DNA from: Phycisphaerae bacterium
GTDB taxonomy: Bacteria > Planctomycetota > Phycisphaerae > UBA1845 > UTPLA1
Reading direction: 5' to 3'
NCBI GenBank assembly: GCA_029259995.1
Contig: JAJDEC010000685.1
Span: 1 to 8,603 of the forward strand
Length of the DNA stretch: 8,603 nucleotides
The notes below the pieces were generated by a model, which worked only from the letters and a program-made list of their open reading frames with translations, was not told where the DNA came from and made no database searches. The stretch's first letter is position 1. Every line of letters begins with the position of its first letter. Below, in pieces: positions 1-6,696 of this stretch. The position numbers were made by a program, and so were the translations under genes.

Positions 1-24
1 GTCAGGATTGGCCAACTCGTTGCA

Positions 25-315
25 CTATCGACCGCCGCGGAAGTCGCGCTGAAGATCGCGTCCGCCCGCGTAAATCATCCGGCGATTGTTCTGGTCCCGA
101 TTCGGCACCAGAACGTGAAGCCGGCGTCGCGCCAGATCCACGAGATAAACGGCATCCACACCGTCACGGATTTCGCCGGCAACCATGGCATAGTTCTGGC
201 CCAGTGGGGCCGCCTGCGCATGCGCCTGCGGCGGCGGAAATGCCGTCACGACCAAAGCCGACAGCAGCAACAGATTCAGGCCCGTCAGTGCCACGATCAA
301 CGTTCGCTTATTCAT
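25..315 (-). CDS. Small exported or membrane-anchored hypothetical protein (96 aa)
   Basis: I do not recognise a named family with certainty. Residues 7-26 form a strongly hydrophobic stretch (VALTGLNLLLLSALVVTAF) after a basic MNKR start. That fits a signal peptide or single N-terminal anchor, followed by an Ala/Pro-rich linker and a soluble domain of about 55 residues. The domain contains YAMVAGEIRDGVDAVYLVDL, a two-strand pattern like one blade of a WD/propeller-type repeat, and ends in an Arg-rich tail (GGRDLQRDFRGGR). The ATG at 315 is preferred over the in-frame TTG at 318 because GAAGGA lies 8 nt upstream of it. The stop is TAG. It is the last gene of the minus-strand block, 69 bp after the 69-aa protein gene. 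I recall similar short proteins in planctomycetes. Function is unknown; it probably acts at the membrane or periplasm. Confidence 0.7.
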   Translation of the reverse strand: MNKRTLIVALTGLNLLLLSALVVTAFPPPQAHAQAAPLGQNYAMVAGEIRDGVDAVYLVDLARRRLHVLVPNRDQNNRRMIYAGGRDLQRDFRGGR

Positions 316-384
316 CAATACCGTCCTTCGTATTGCGACAATTCGTACTTCTCAGCCTGAAACCGGGGCCGGGAGCAACGAAAA

Positions 385-594
385 TCACGTACCGTGCGCC
401 CGTTTGCTGGCCTTGAACCCGATCCCGAGCACGGTCACGAGAAATACCATTCCGGCAACGTATTCCCAGACCGGCCGTTCGTAATTCAGCGCCTCGATAT
501 TGTCCGTCGGAATCTCTCCGACTTCGACCTGTGCAAACGCCGGCGCCGCCATCAGCAGCACCAGCACCAATATTCGCAAGACCTGTTTCATCAT
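385..594 (-). CDS. Small exported single-pass membrane protein (69 aa), function unknown
   Basis: Residues 1-21 look like a classical signal peptide: Lys/Arg near the start, a Leu/Val-rich core and AFA before Gln22 as a likely cleavage site. An acidic stretch follows (VEVGEIPTDNIEALNYERPVWEY), then a hydrophobic segment at about residues 45-60 (VAGMVFLVTVLGIGF) and a short basic tail (KASKRAHGT). The predicted mature form is a single transmembrane helix with an outward acidic N-terminus and a cytoplasmic basic tail. Two consecutive ATGs (594 and 591) could start it, and neither has a clear Shine-Dalgarno sequence. A TAGAAT box at 656-651 could be a -10 element, but no good -35 accompanies it. 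The gene lies 145 bp after the HYExAFE gene and 69 bp before the 96-aa protein gene, so the two small genes may be a unit. No catalytic motif is visible. Confidence 0.7.
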   Translation of the reverse strand: MMKQVLRILVLVLLMAAPAFAQVEVGEIPTDNIEALNYERPVWEYVAGMVFLVTVLGIGFKASKRAHGT

Positions 595-739
595 GGAATT
601 ATCTCACTCTGACCTAAGGCGGGACGCTCCCGTTTCGCGTCGTACGCTCCATTCTAGCAACACAGGACGGTCCGCGTAAAGAAACGACGGTTTGGAGCCC
701 GCTTGCAGCCGGATTCGCCGATTCCGGATTCACCCGCCC
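595..739. other. Intergenic spacer with short hairpin and direct repeat
   Basis: This 145-bp gap separates the HYExAFE gene from the two small membrane protein genes. It contains a small hairpin at 620-632 (CGGGA, loop CGC, TCCCG), an 8-bp direct repeat CCGGATTC at 709-716 and 724-731, and a possible minus-strand -10 box TAGAAT at 656-651. The hairpin has no T-run on the minus strand, so I do not call it a terminator. No gene is visible. Confidence 0.4.
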
Positions 740-1276
740 TCAACAGGGAGCCGCCGGCCACGCCCCGTCCAGACATCGGGAAATCTTCCGAAACGCCTCT
801 CGACCCACGCTGACAGTGTCCCAGCGTTTCGACAGACGTTTGTGGAATCGCACGTAGTCGCCGAGCTGCACCAGCCAGAAACTGTAGGTCCGGCCCGCAA
901 ATGCGAAATAGCGCCCCGTATCGATCAGCTCATGCGTCTCACTTCCCGCCCCGGCGAGCCAATAAGCGAAAACAAACGCCGGCACGTAGTCGTCGCCGAA
1001 TACGTCGCCCCATCGCGTCAGCCCTTCAATGTCGCCGCGCGTGACCCACGTCTTTTGGCGCGGCTCGCCGTCTTTCGCGACACCGTCCGATTTCCGCCCC
1101 TTCACATCCACGAGGCACGCCCGCGCATCCGACGGATAGACGATGTAGTCAAATAGCTTCAGACCGGCCTGGGACTTGGCGACATGCCGAACTTCCTCGA
1201 TCGGTACGTACGCAATTCCACGCCGGGCAAGATACGCCTCAAACGCATTCTCGTAATGACATCGTTTGATCGTCAT
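740..1276 (-). CDS. HYExAFE family protein, PD-(D/E)XK nuclease-like (178 aa)
   Basis: Residues 7-13 read HYENAFE, matching the signature that names the HYExAFE family; its function is unestablished as far as I know. The order of predicted elements resembles a PD-(D/E)XK nuclease core. An N-terminal helix carries E9 and E13, a strand covers IAYVPIEE, a strand FDYIVY carries D43, and a strand CLVDVKGRK carries D57-V-K59 as the (D/E)xK pair. A helix (RGDIEGLTRWGDVFG) and a strand (PAFVFAYWL) follow. This is inferred from the single sequence. No signal peptide is seen, so it is probably cytoplasmic. The ATG at 1276 has only a weak GAG upstream. It lies 50 bp after hisS on the same strand, so it is probably co-transcribed. 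A role in DNA or RNA cleavage or repair is possible but unproven. Confidence 0.85.
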   Translation of the reverse strand: MTIKRCHYENAFEAYLARRGIAYVPIEEVRHVAKSQAGLKLFDYIVYPSDARACLVDVKGRKSDGVAKDGEPRQKTWVTRGDIEGLTRWGDVFGDDYVPAFVFAYWLAGAGSETHELIDTGRYFAFAGRTYSFWLVQLGDYVRFHKRLSKRWDTVSVGREAFRKISRCLDGAWPAAPC

Positions 1277-1326
1277 CGCTCATGGGCGCAAATGGGCCGA
1301 TGATGCCGCGACGCAGAGAACACGAC

Positions 1327-2643
1327 TCACGCGATTCCGAGCGCGGCTGCAGGATCCGCCAACAACGAATCGATCGACACTTCCTTCGATGTACCGCTCG
1401 CCAGATTTTTCACCTGGCACGCATTTCGTTCGCGCGTCTCATCGCCCAGGATCACCACGGCGACGGCGCCATGCTTGTCCGCATGCCGAAGTTGTTTGCC
1501 GAGCGCCTGCTGAACGTAATTGAATTCCGTCTGCATACCTGCACGTCGCAATCCGGCGACAACACGCTGCAACTCACTTCGAAGTCCATCCGTCGCGTCT
1601 GCAACAAACACGATTCGCCGACGATCCGGCGACGCCAGCAATCCGTGATCTTCCAGCAGCAGCGAGAGAACGACGTCACCCATACCGAACCCGACGGCCG
1701 GTTCCTTCTGCTTGCCCAGCTTGCCGAGCAGATCGTCGTAGCGACCGCCGCCGCAGATCGCGCGCTCGTTCTGCGATTTGTCGAAGAACTCGAAGACGGG
1801 CCCCGTGTAATACGCGAGACCACGCACAATCTTGAGATCCAGCTGGCAGAAATCACCAACGCCGAACGCACTCAGTGCTGACATGACGTCAGACGTCTGC
1901 GCTGATGCGGCTTCCAATTCTTCCGTCATGCCCAATGCGCCGCCAACGGACTCCGCCAAACGCGATACATCGCGCGCGCTCAACCATTCGCGCAACTGTT
2001 CCAATGCCAGCCGCTCGCCGAACTTCTCGTTCCATTTTGCAGCCAGTTCGTCGGGCTTCATCTTGCCGGCCTTGTCAAGCAGCGCATACGCGCCGGCCTG
2101 CTCGCCGTCCTCGATCTTTCCCGCCGCCAGGATCGCGGCGATCAGCCGCCGATTGCTGACGTGCACCGAAAAATGTTCCGCCGTCAGCCCCAGATTTCGA
2201 AGCGCCTCAATTCCGACGAGAATCACTTCCGCATCCGCGATCGACGAATCCGATCCGATGACATCGACGTTCCACTGAAAGAATTCTCGCAATCGACCGC
2301 GCTGCACGTTCTCTCCGCGAAACAGCTTCGGAATGCAGAACCACTTGATCGGCTTCGGCAGCGCATTGATCTTCGCCGCAACCATTCGCGCCAGCGACGG
2401 CGTCATTTCCGGTTGCAACGCCAGCTCGCGACCGCCGGAATCCGTCAGCCGATACAACTGACCGACAAGCTCGTCGCCGCTCTTTTCTCGATAGAGATCG
2501 AGATATTCCAATGTTGGCGATTCGAATTCCTCAAACCCGTGAAGTTCCGACGCCCGTCGCCACGCATCAAAAATACGACGAATCGGGCGAAACTGCTCCG
2601 GATACAGATCGCGCGTTCCCTTGACTGCCTGAATCTTCGCCAT
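1327..2643 (-). CDS. hisS: Histidine--tRNA ligase (438 aa)
   Basis: Charges tRNA-His with histidine using ATP, in the cytoplasm. This is a class II synthetase with the expected order: N-terminal KGTRDLYPEQ (8-17), motif 2 region with LFRGENVQRGRLREFFQWNVDVIG (107-130), histidine-specific RGLAYYTG (274-281), CGGGRYD (297-303), motif 3 region EPAVGFGMGDVVLSLLL (314-330), and an anticodon-binding domain from about 343 to 430 (LGKQLRHADKHGAVAVVILGDE). The length is normal. The start at 2643 is chosen because homology begins at MAKIQAVKGTRD and because this ATG overlaps the upstream stop as TGATG, a translational-coupling arrangement. An open frame continues 26 codons further upstream, but those residues do not look like HisRS. 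Motif 3 has Asp-Val where many bacterial enzymes have Glu-Arg. I recall a HisRS subgroup, including plant enzymes, with similar GD-x-V wording. Confidence 0.97.
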   Translation of the reverse strand: MAKIQAVKGTRDLYPEQFRPIRRIFDAWRRASELHGFEEFESPTLEYLDLYREKSGDELVGQLYRLTDSGGRELALQPEMTPSLARMVAAKINALPKPIKWFCIPKLFRGENVQRGRLREFFQWNVDVIGSDSSIADAEVILVGIEALRNLGLTAEHFSVHVSNRRLIAAILAAGKIEDGEQAGAYALLDKAGKMKPDELAAKWNEKFGERLALEQLREWLSARDVSRLAESVGGALGMTEELEAASAQTSDVMSALSAFGVGDFCQLDLKIVRGLAYYTGPVFEFFDKSQNERAICGGGRYDDLLGKLGKQKEPAVGFGMGDVVLSLLLEDHGLLASPDRRRIVFVADATDGLRSELQRVVAGLRRAGMQTEFNYVQQALGKQLRHADKHGAVAVVILGDETRERNACQVKNLASGTSKEVSIDSLLADPAAALGIA

Positions 2644-3593
2644 CAGGCGCCACCTGCTTGTCCGATACAGCGAATTGTCGGCATTGTGGAAAGGCAAAGT
2701 CGCCCGACCGGGCGCCGACACAATTCGTCGCAGTCGGGTGACAGAGACACCGGCGTCATCCCCGCGTCACTGGCTCCATCCATATTGTCATCCATCGACG
2801 TCGGCGGTCGGATCGTCGGCGGTCTCAGCTCCACGGAAAACTCGTGAAACCGGGCATCTTCGTCCGGAACCATCAGCAAAGCTGTCGTGACACCCGTCGG
2901 ATCAATGTCCCTGATCGACGGCTCATAGATGACGGAATATCGCCCCACACTGTCGGGCCCTTCAACCGTGAAATAGCCGGGCCGCGGAACGCCGCTGTGC
3001 TGTATCCGGCGCTTTCGAACGCCCTGCCCGTCCATTTCCAGGCGGGCCGCGTGCCAGAGCGCTTCTTTGCCGCCCAGATCGACAGGAATCACGACGCGAC
3101 TCTGATAGACCTGTACATGGATCTCGGCCGCGGCCGCGACTTTGTCCTCAGGATCGTTGCCGATCTCCAGCTCCATGACTTTGCCGTTGTAAGGCATCGT
3201 GTCGCGCTTGCCGGCCTGCTTGTACGCCTTGACGTGCAGCGTCGTCATCCCGCTCGGCGGAACCGACGTGAACGTGTACGGCCATTCGTAGGAGCCGCCC
3301 ATGTCCGGACCGCAATCCTCAAATGCTTCGGTTCCCGAATCATGCATGATCGCATAGTCGCAGAATTGCAGCTTGGATCGGAACGCCAGCGACGGCGTAT
3401 CGCCGACATGGACGACATATGTCGTCACTTTCCGCTCGCCGCGCATGTCAGTCGTAAACGGCCGATCACGCATGATGAACTCGGCATTGTCCATCTCGCA
3501 GCCCGAACCGAGCAACAGAAGGATCAGGCCGATCGCCGGAGACGCCCAGAAGCCGCGTGGCCGAACGAACCTGTCCCGATATTCAGATGTCAT
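2643..3593 (-). CDS. Putative lipoprotein, function unknown (316 aa)
   Basis: The N-terminus has basic residues followed by a hydrophobic stretch (about 18-28) and LLGSGC, so Cys32 is a likely lipidation site. The -3 position is Gly, which the lipobox pattern tolerates but which is less usual. The mature part is rich in predicted beta strands and aromatic or charged residues (VTTYVVHVGDTPSLAFRSKL; EIHVQVYQSRVVIPVDLGG), suggesting an immunoglobulin-like or all-beta envelope protein. I see no catalytic motif. The last 55 or so residues are low-complexity (PPTIRPPTSMDDNMDG) and Cys/Arg-rich. The ATG at 3593 is preferred: the promoter at 3646-3618 predicts transcription from about 3611, giving an 18-nt leader with AAGG near the start. 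An ATG at 3608 would be nearly leaderless, and the frame open to 3710 lies upstream of the promoter. It is the first gene of the operon with hisS; the stop overlaps the hisS start. Confidence 0.8.
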   Translation of the reverse strand: MTSEYRDRFVRPRGFWASPAIGLILLLLGSGCEMDNAEFIMRDRPFTTDMRGERKVTTYVVHVGDTPSLAFRSKLQFCDYAIMHDSGTEAFEDCGPDMGGSYEWPYTFTSVPPSGMTTLHVKAYKQAGKRDTMPYNGKVMELEIGNDPEDKVAAAAEIHVQVYQSRVVIPVDLGGKEALWHAARLEMDGQGVRKRRIQHSGVPRPGYFTVEGPDSVGRYSVIYEPSIRDIDPTGVTTALLMVPDEDARFHEFSVELRPPTIRPPTSMDDNMDGASDAGMTPVSLSPDCDELCRRPVGRLCLSTMPTIRCIGQAGGA

Positions 3594-3617
3594 CGCCTTG
3601 ATTGTCATTGCCGCGCG

Positions 3618-3646
3618 ATTGTAGAAACGGCCAACAGACGGGTCAA
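3618..3646 (-). promoter_or_regulatory. Sigma70-type promoter for lipoprotein-hisS-HYExAFE operon
   Basis: Read on the minus strand there is TTGACC (3646-3641), a 17-bp spacer and TACAAT (3623-3618): five of six consensus bases in each box at optimal spacing. The expected start is about 3611, leaving roughly 18 nt before the ATG at 3593. It is the best promoter-like sequence I found and lies in the divergent region shared with rsmD. Confidence 0.7.
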
Positions 3647-3718
3647 TTCGCGGCTCGCGTCCTGCATCCGCCGATCGGCACCGCGTCAATTCCCGACTTT
3701 CTGATATCATCCCGCCCC

Positions 3719-4315
3719 ATGCGAATTATCGCCGGATCATTGCGTGGCCGAAAAATCGAAGCACCCGTTGGCCTCGATACGCGCCCCATCCTCGACCGCG
3801 TCAAGGCCGCCCTCTTCGACTGGCTCGGCTCGCGCCTCGCATTGCCCGGATCCCTGCCTGAAGTCAACGTCTGCGATCTGTTCTGCGGTCCCGGAACCCA
3901 CGGTATCGAAGCCATCTCGCGCGGCGCATTCCACTGCACCTTTGTCGATCGAAACGCCGCCGCCGCCAAATGCCTGCGCAAGAATGTCGAGGCGCTCGGC
4001 ATCGAATCATCAGCGACGATCATCCAGCAGCCGATCGAGACGACGCATTTTGCCGCACCGAACGGCGAGCCGTACGCGATCATCTTCTTTGATCCGCCAT
4101 TCGAGCAGAGCACAAACACAACCCCCAACGGACCCGCGATCCGAATCCTCGATCGGCTGGCAACGTCACTTCCCGTCGCCGACGACGCCATCCTGACGTG
4201 GCGTCACGACGATCATGACACGCTGCCGACGGAATTGCCCGGCGGATGGTCCCAGATCGATCGCCGCGTCTGGCGTCGCAACGCCATTACGTTCTATGGA
4301 CGGGCCGCGACATGA
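3719..4315 (+). CDS. rsmD: 16S rRNA (guanine(966)-N2)-methyltransferase RsmD (198 aa)
   Basis: Transfers a methyl group from S-adenosylmethionine to N2 of G966 of 16S rRNA in the small ribosomal subunit. The sequence opens MRIIAGSLRGRKIEAP, with the family hallmark TRPILDRVKAALFDWL at 21-36. The SAM-binding motif I is VCDLFCGPGTHGIEAISRGA (51-70), an acidic VDRN follows at 76-79, and the catalytic motif is FDPPF (124-128). The length is typical for the family. The start at 3719 matches the conserved MRIIAG start; the frame is open upstream to 3602, but that stretch overlaps the divergent promoter. No Shine-Dalgarno is visible before 3719. It is the first gene of a plus-strand operon, and its TGA overlaps the next ATG as ATGA. 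Confidence 0.95.
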   Translation: MRIIAGSLRGRKIEAPVGLDTRPILDRVKAALFDWLGSRLALPGSLPEVNVCDLFCGPGTHGIEAISRGAFHCTFVDRNAAAAKCLRKNVEALGIESSATIIQQPIETTHFAAPNGEPYAIIFFDPPFEQSTNTTPNGPAIRILDRLATSLPVADDAILTWRHDDHDTLPTELPGGWSQIDRRVWRRNAITFYGRAAT

Positions 4316-5553
4316 CGAACCGACGCGACAATCGGCCGCGTCGTTCCATGCGCGAGGCCGCACAAGAAGTCGTCCGCAAACTTCAGGAAGCCAGCCACAC
4401 GGCCTATTGGGCCGGCGGATGCGTTCGCGACATGCTGATGAATCGCGAGCCGAACGATTTCGACATCGCCACATCGGCACGCCCCAATGATGTTACATCA
4501 CTGTTCCGCAATACCCGTGAAGTCGGTGCGCAATTCGGCGTGATCCTCGTGCGCATATTCGGTTACTCCCTCGAAGTCGCCACGTTCCGCACGGATCACG
4601 ACTACGAGGATGGTCGCCGCCCCACCGGCGTCACGTTCAGCACGCCGGAAGAAGACGCGAAGCGCCGCGACTTCACGATCAACGGCATGTTCTACGATCC
4701 GATCGCGGACGAGGTCCACGATTACGTCAATGGGCAGCCCGATTTGAAGGCAGGCATCATTCGCGCCATCGGCGTACCCGCAGAGCGATTCGCGGAAGAT
4801 CACTTGCGCGTGCTTCGCGCGATCAAGTTCGCGTCGCGCTTTGGCTTTGAGATTGAATCGGCGACTTGGGACGCGATGCGTGCATCGGCCGCGGACCTCA
4901 AGCGCATCAGCCCGGAGCGCATCCGCATGGAGCTGGAATCCATGCTCGCCAGACCCGGCCGCGCCGGCGCCGTTAAGATGCTCGCCGACTCGGGCGCCCT
5001 CGATCACCTGTGGACGGGCTCATGGGCACTGCATTCCATCATGCCGCGCATCACGGCGGCCCTCGTGGCATTGCCTGATGGCGCGACATTCGAACAATCG
5101 CTCGCCCTGCTGCTCGTCGGCTATCAGCCCAGACTGGCCGTGAACGCCTGCCGCGAACTGCGCAGCAGCAACGAGACAATTGATCGCGTTTCGTGGCTGC
5201 TATCGCATCAGCACGACTTCGATGATCCCGATCGGCTGACGCTTGCCGACTTGAAGCGCCTGATGGCCAATTCCGGATTCGCCGAGCTCGTCGACCATGT
5301 CGCCGCGCTGCACACGGCCGATGGTAAACCGTTGACGCTCGTCGAGACCATCCGGCAGCGCGCGGCGGCGATTCCGCCGGAAGATGTCGCTCCGACGCCG
5401 TTCGTGAACGGCGACGATCTCCAAGCGCTCGGCGTCGCGAAGGGACCGATCTATAAGAAGGTGCTGGACGCGGTGTACTACGCACAATTGAACGGCGACC
5501 TTGAGTCGCGCGAGGCAGCACTAACGCTCGCGCAAGAACTTGCCACTCTGTAA
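4312..5553 (+). CDS. tRNA nucleotidyltransferase / poly(A) polymerase family protein (413 aa)
   Basis: A class II nucleotidyltransferase that adds CCA to tRNA 3' ends or A residues to RNA 3' ends, in the cytoplasm. Visible motifs are AGGCVRD (34-40), the metal-binding Asp pair in DFDIAT (D49 and D51), RRDFTING (118-125), and RFAEDHLRVLRAIKFASRFGFEIE (159-182), then ERIRMELESML. The C-terminal part (VNGDDLQALGVAKGPIYKKVLDAV ... NGDLESREAAL) matches the helical C-terminal region of bacterial Cca/PcnB proteins. CCA-adding and poly(A) activity cannot be separated from these motifs alone, so I leave the symbol blank. The start at 4312 gives the ATGA overlap with rsmD and implies translational coupling. 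The frame extends upstream into rsmD but without homology. Confidence 0.93.
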   Translation: MTNRRDNRPRRSMREAAQEVVRKLQEASHTAYWAGGCVRDMLMNREPNDFDIATSARPNDVTSLFRNTREVGAQFGVILVRIFGYSLEVATFRTDHDYEDGRRPTGVTFSTPEEDAKRRDFTINGMFYDPIADEVHDYVNGQPDLKAGIIRAIGVPAERFAEDHLRVLRAIKFASRFGFEIESATWDAMRASAADLKRISPERIRMELESMLARPGRAGAVKMLADSGALDHLWTGSWALHSIMPRITAALVALPDGATFEQSLALLLVGYQPRLAVNACRELRSSNETIDRVSWLLSHQHDFDDPDRLTLADLKRLMANSGFAELVDHVAALHTADGKPLTLVETIRQRAAAIPPEDVAPTPFVNGDDLQALGVAKGPIYKKVLDAVYYAQLNGDLESREAALTLAQELATL

Positions 5554-5594
5554 GACGCGCCGTGTTAAATATTGCCGTCGATGGAGACCGAATC

Positions 5595-6503
5595 ATGGAC
5601 CCAGCTGACACGATGTACGAATCCATCGTCGGTTGCATCCTCGGCGGCGCAATTGGGGACGCGCTCGGCGGCGCATACGAAGGCCAATCCGCCCCGATCA
5701 CTGTCAACTTCAGTAATTCGATGCAAATCTCCGACGACACGCAACTCACGCTCGCAACCTGTGAGGCCATCATCGAAACGCATCGCATCGATCCTGTGAC
5801 CATCGCTGCCCAATTCGTCGTATGGTTCAAGCAGCGTCGACTCACCGGCGGCGGAGCCAGTACACTGAAAGCGCTTCAGGAACTGGCCGCCGGTCAGCAC
5901 TGGGCGCTTGCCGGCGCCAAAGGTGACCGAGCTGCCGGAAACGGCGCCGCCATGCGCATCGCTCCGCTTTCATTCTTCTGCAATCCTGCGAATGAAGATG
6001 ATCGCATCTTGATCCGCGACATATGCCGAATTACGCATCACAACGAAGAAGCGTACGTCGCGGCACTGGCCGTCCTCGTCGCAATCCGATATGCGGCGTT
6101 CGATGATGAATCACTCATGCGCAGGCTTCCGAGTACCGTCGCAGCCCAACTCCCGGATAGCGTGACACGCGATCGGCTGAAAGAAATCGCCGGCGGCGAT
6201 CTTCCGACGATTCCCCAGATGGCCGATCGGTACGGCACAACCGGATACGCCGCGGACACCGTGCCGCTGGCAATCGTTGGCGCGTCGCAATTGGGCGCAC
6301 TGGAATTCGAACAGATCTTGCACGACCTGATTGCATGCGGCGGGGATACCGACACGATCGCGTCAATCGCCGGGCAGATTGTCGGCGCCCGAGTGGGTTG
6401 CGAGGACTTGCCAAGACACCTTTTGGAAACTGTTCCAGCAGTGGATTCGATCATCGAAATTGCCGAGTCGCTCAATCGCTTGGCACACGACGCACGATCC
6501 TGA
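5595..6503 (+). CDS. ADP-ribosylglycohydrolase (ARH/DraG) family protein (302 aa)
   Basis: This family cleaves ADP-ribose from modified macromolecules or related metabolites using two Mg ions. The motifs are complete: GCILGGAIGDALGGAYEG (13-30) with the early GDALG, SDDT (46-49), GNGAAMRIAPL (115-125), ITHHNEEA (146-153), and the C-terminal metal-binding GGDTDTIASIAG (249-260). It therefore looks catalytically competent. No signal peptide is seen, so it is probably cytoplasmic. The start at 5595 is chosen because GGAGA lies 7 nt upstream. A GTG at 5562, 8 nt past the upstream stop, would add 11 residues without homology. It lies 41 bp after the nucleotidyltransferase gene and is probably in the same operon as rsmD. 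The natural substrate (protein, nucleic acid or small molecule) cannot be told from sequence. The exact subfamily is unassigned. Confidence 0.93.
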   Translation: MDPADTMYESIVGCILGGAIGDALGGAYEGQSAPITVNFSNSMQISDDTQLTLATCEAIIETHRIDPVTIAAQFVVWFKQRRLTGGGASTLKALQELAAGQHWALAGAKGDRAAGNGAAMRIAPLSFFCNPANEDDRILIRDICRITHHNEEAYVAALAVLVAIRYAAFDDESLMRRLPSTVAAQLPDSVTRDRLKEIAGGDLPTIPQMADRYGTTGYAADTVPLAIVGASQLGALEFEQILHDLIACGGDTDTIASIAGQIVGARVGCEDLPRHLLETVPAVDSIIEIAESLNRLAHDARS

Positions 6504-6630
6504 TTCGCCTTGACCGTTCGCGGCCATACCAATCGCTCCCGATACCTGGAACCGAGATTGTGGCGATCACGGCGACAATTCAAGATTCAGCACAGTTGCC
6601 CAGAATCTGTGTTTGACATGACATGCAATG

Positions 6631-6680
6631 ATCGGACCCGACTCCGATAGATCAGGTTTCTCACGAATCTGAGTGGAGTC
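6631..6680 (+). other. Two mutually exclusive hairpins downstream of the rsmD operon
   Basis: ATCGGA (6631-6636) pairs with TCCGAT (6643-6648) across a 6-nt loop. Alternatively GACTCC (6640-6645) pairs with GGAGTC (6675-6680), helped by TCAG (6652-6655) with CTGA (6669-6672). The two foldings share bases and exclude each other. This could be part of a 3' end, a structured leader, or decay of repeat DNA. There is no T-run, so terminator function is doubtful. Confidence 0.35.
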
Positions 6681-6696
6681 GAGCTAGTGGCCGAAC

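Noticed and set aside
620..632. Hairpin CGGGA-CGC-TCCCG as terminator of the HYExAFE gene
   Set aside because: Only 5 bp, about 110 nt downstream of the stop, and without a T-run on the minus strand.
692..1156. Plus-strand open frame opposite the HYExAFE gene
   Set aside because: Arg/Pro-rich composition typical of an antisense shadow in GC-rich DNA; the minus-strand gene has clear family motifs.
2644..2721. Upstream extension of hisS by 26 residues
   Set aside because: The extension has no HisRS similarity, overlaps the lipoprotein gene, and the ATG at 2643 has the TGATG overlap and the conserved N-terminus.
2844..3704. Long plus-strand open frame (286 codons) opposite the lipoprotein gene
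   Set aside because: Arg/His-rich without recognisable domains; the minus strand has a promoter, lipobox and operon structure.
3705..3710. TATCAT as a -10 box for rsmD
   Set aside because: No convincing -35 at the right distance, although rsmD must have a promoter in this region.
5051..5845. Minus-strand open frame (264 codons) across the nucleotidyltransferase and hydrolase genes
   Set aside because: Arg/Ser-rich shadow of two genes with strong motifs.
6613..6618. Perfect TTGACA as a -35 box
   Set aside because: No -10-like sequence occurs at 16-18 bp downstream.
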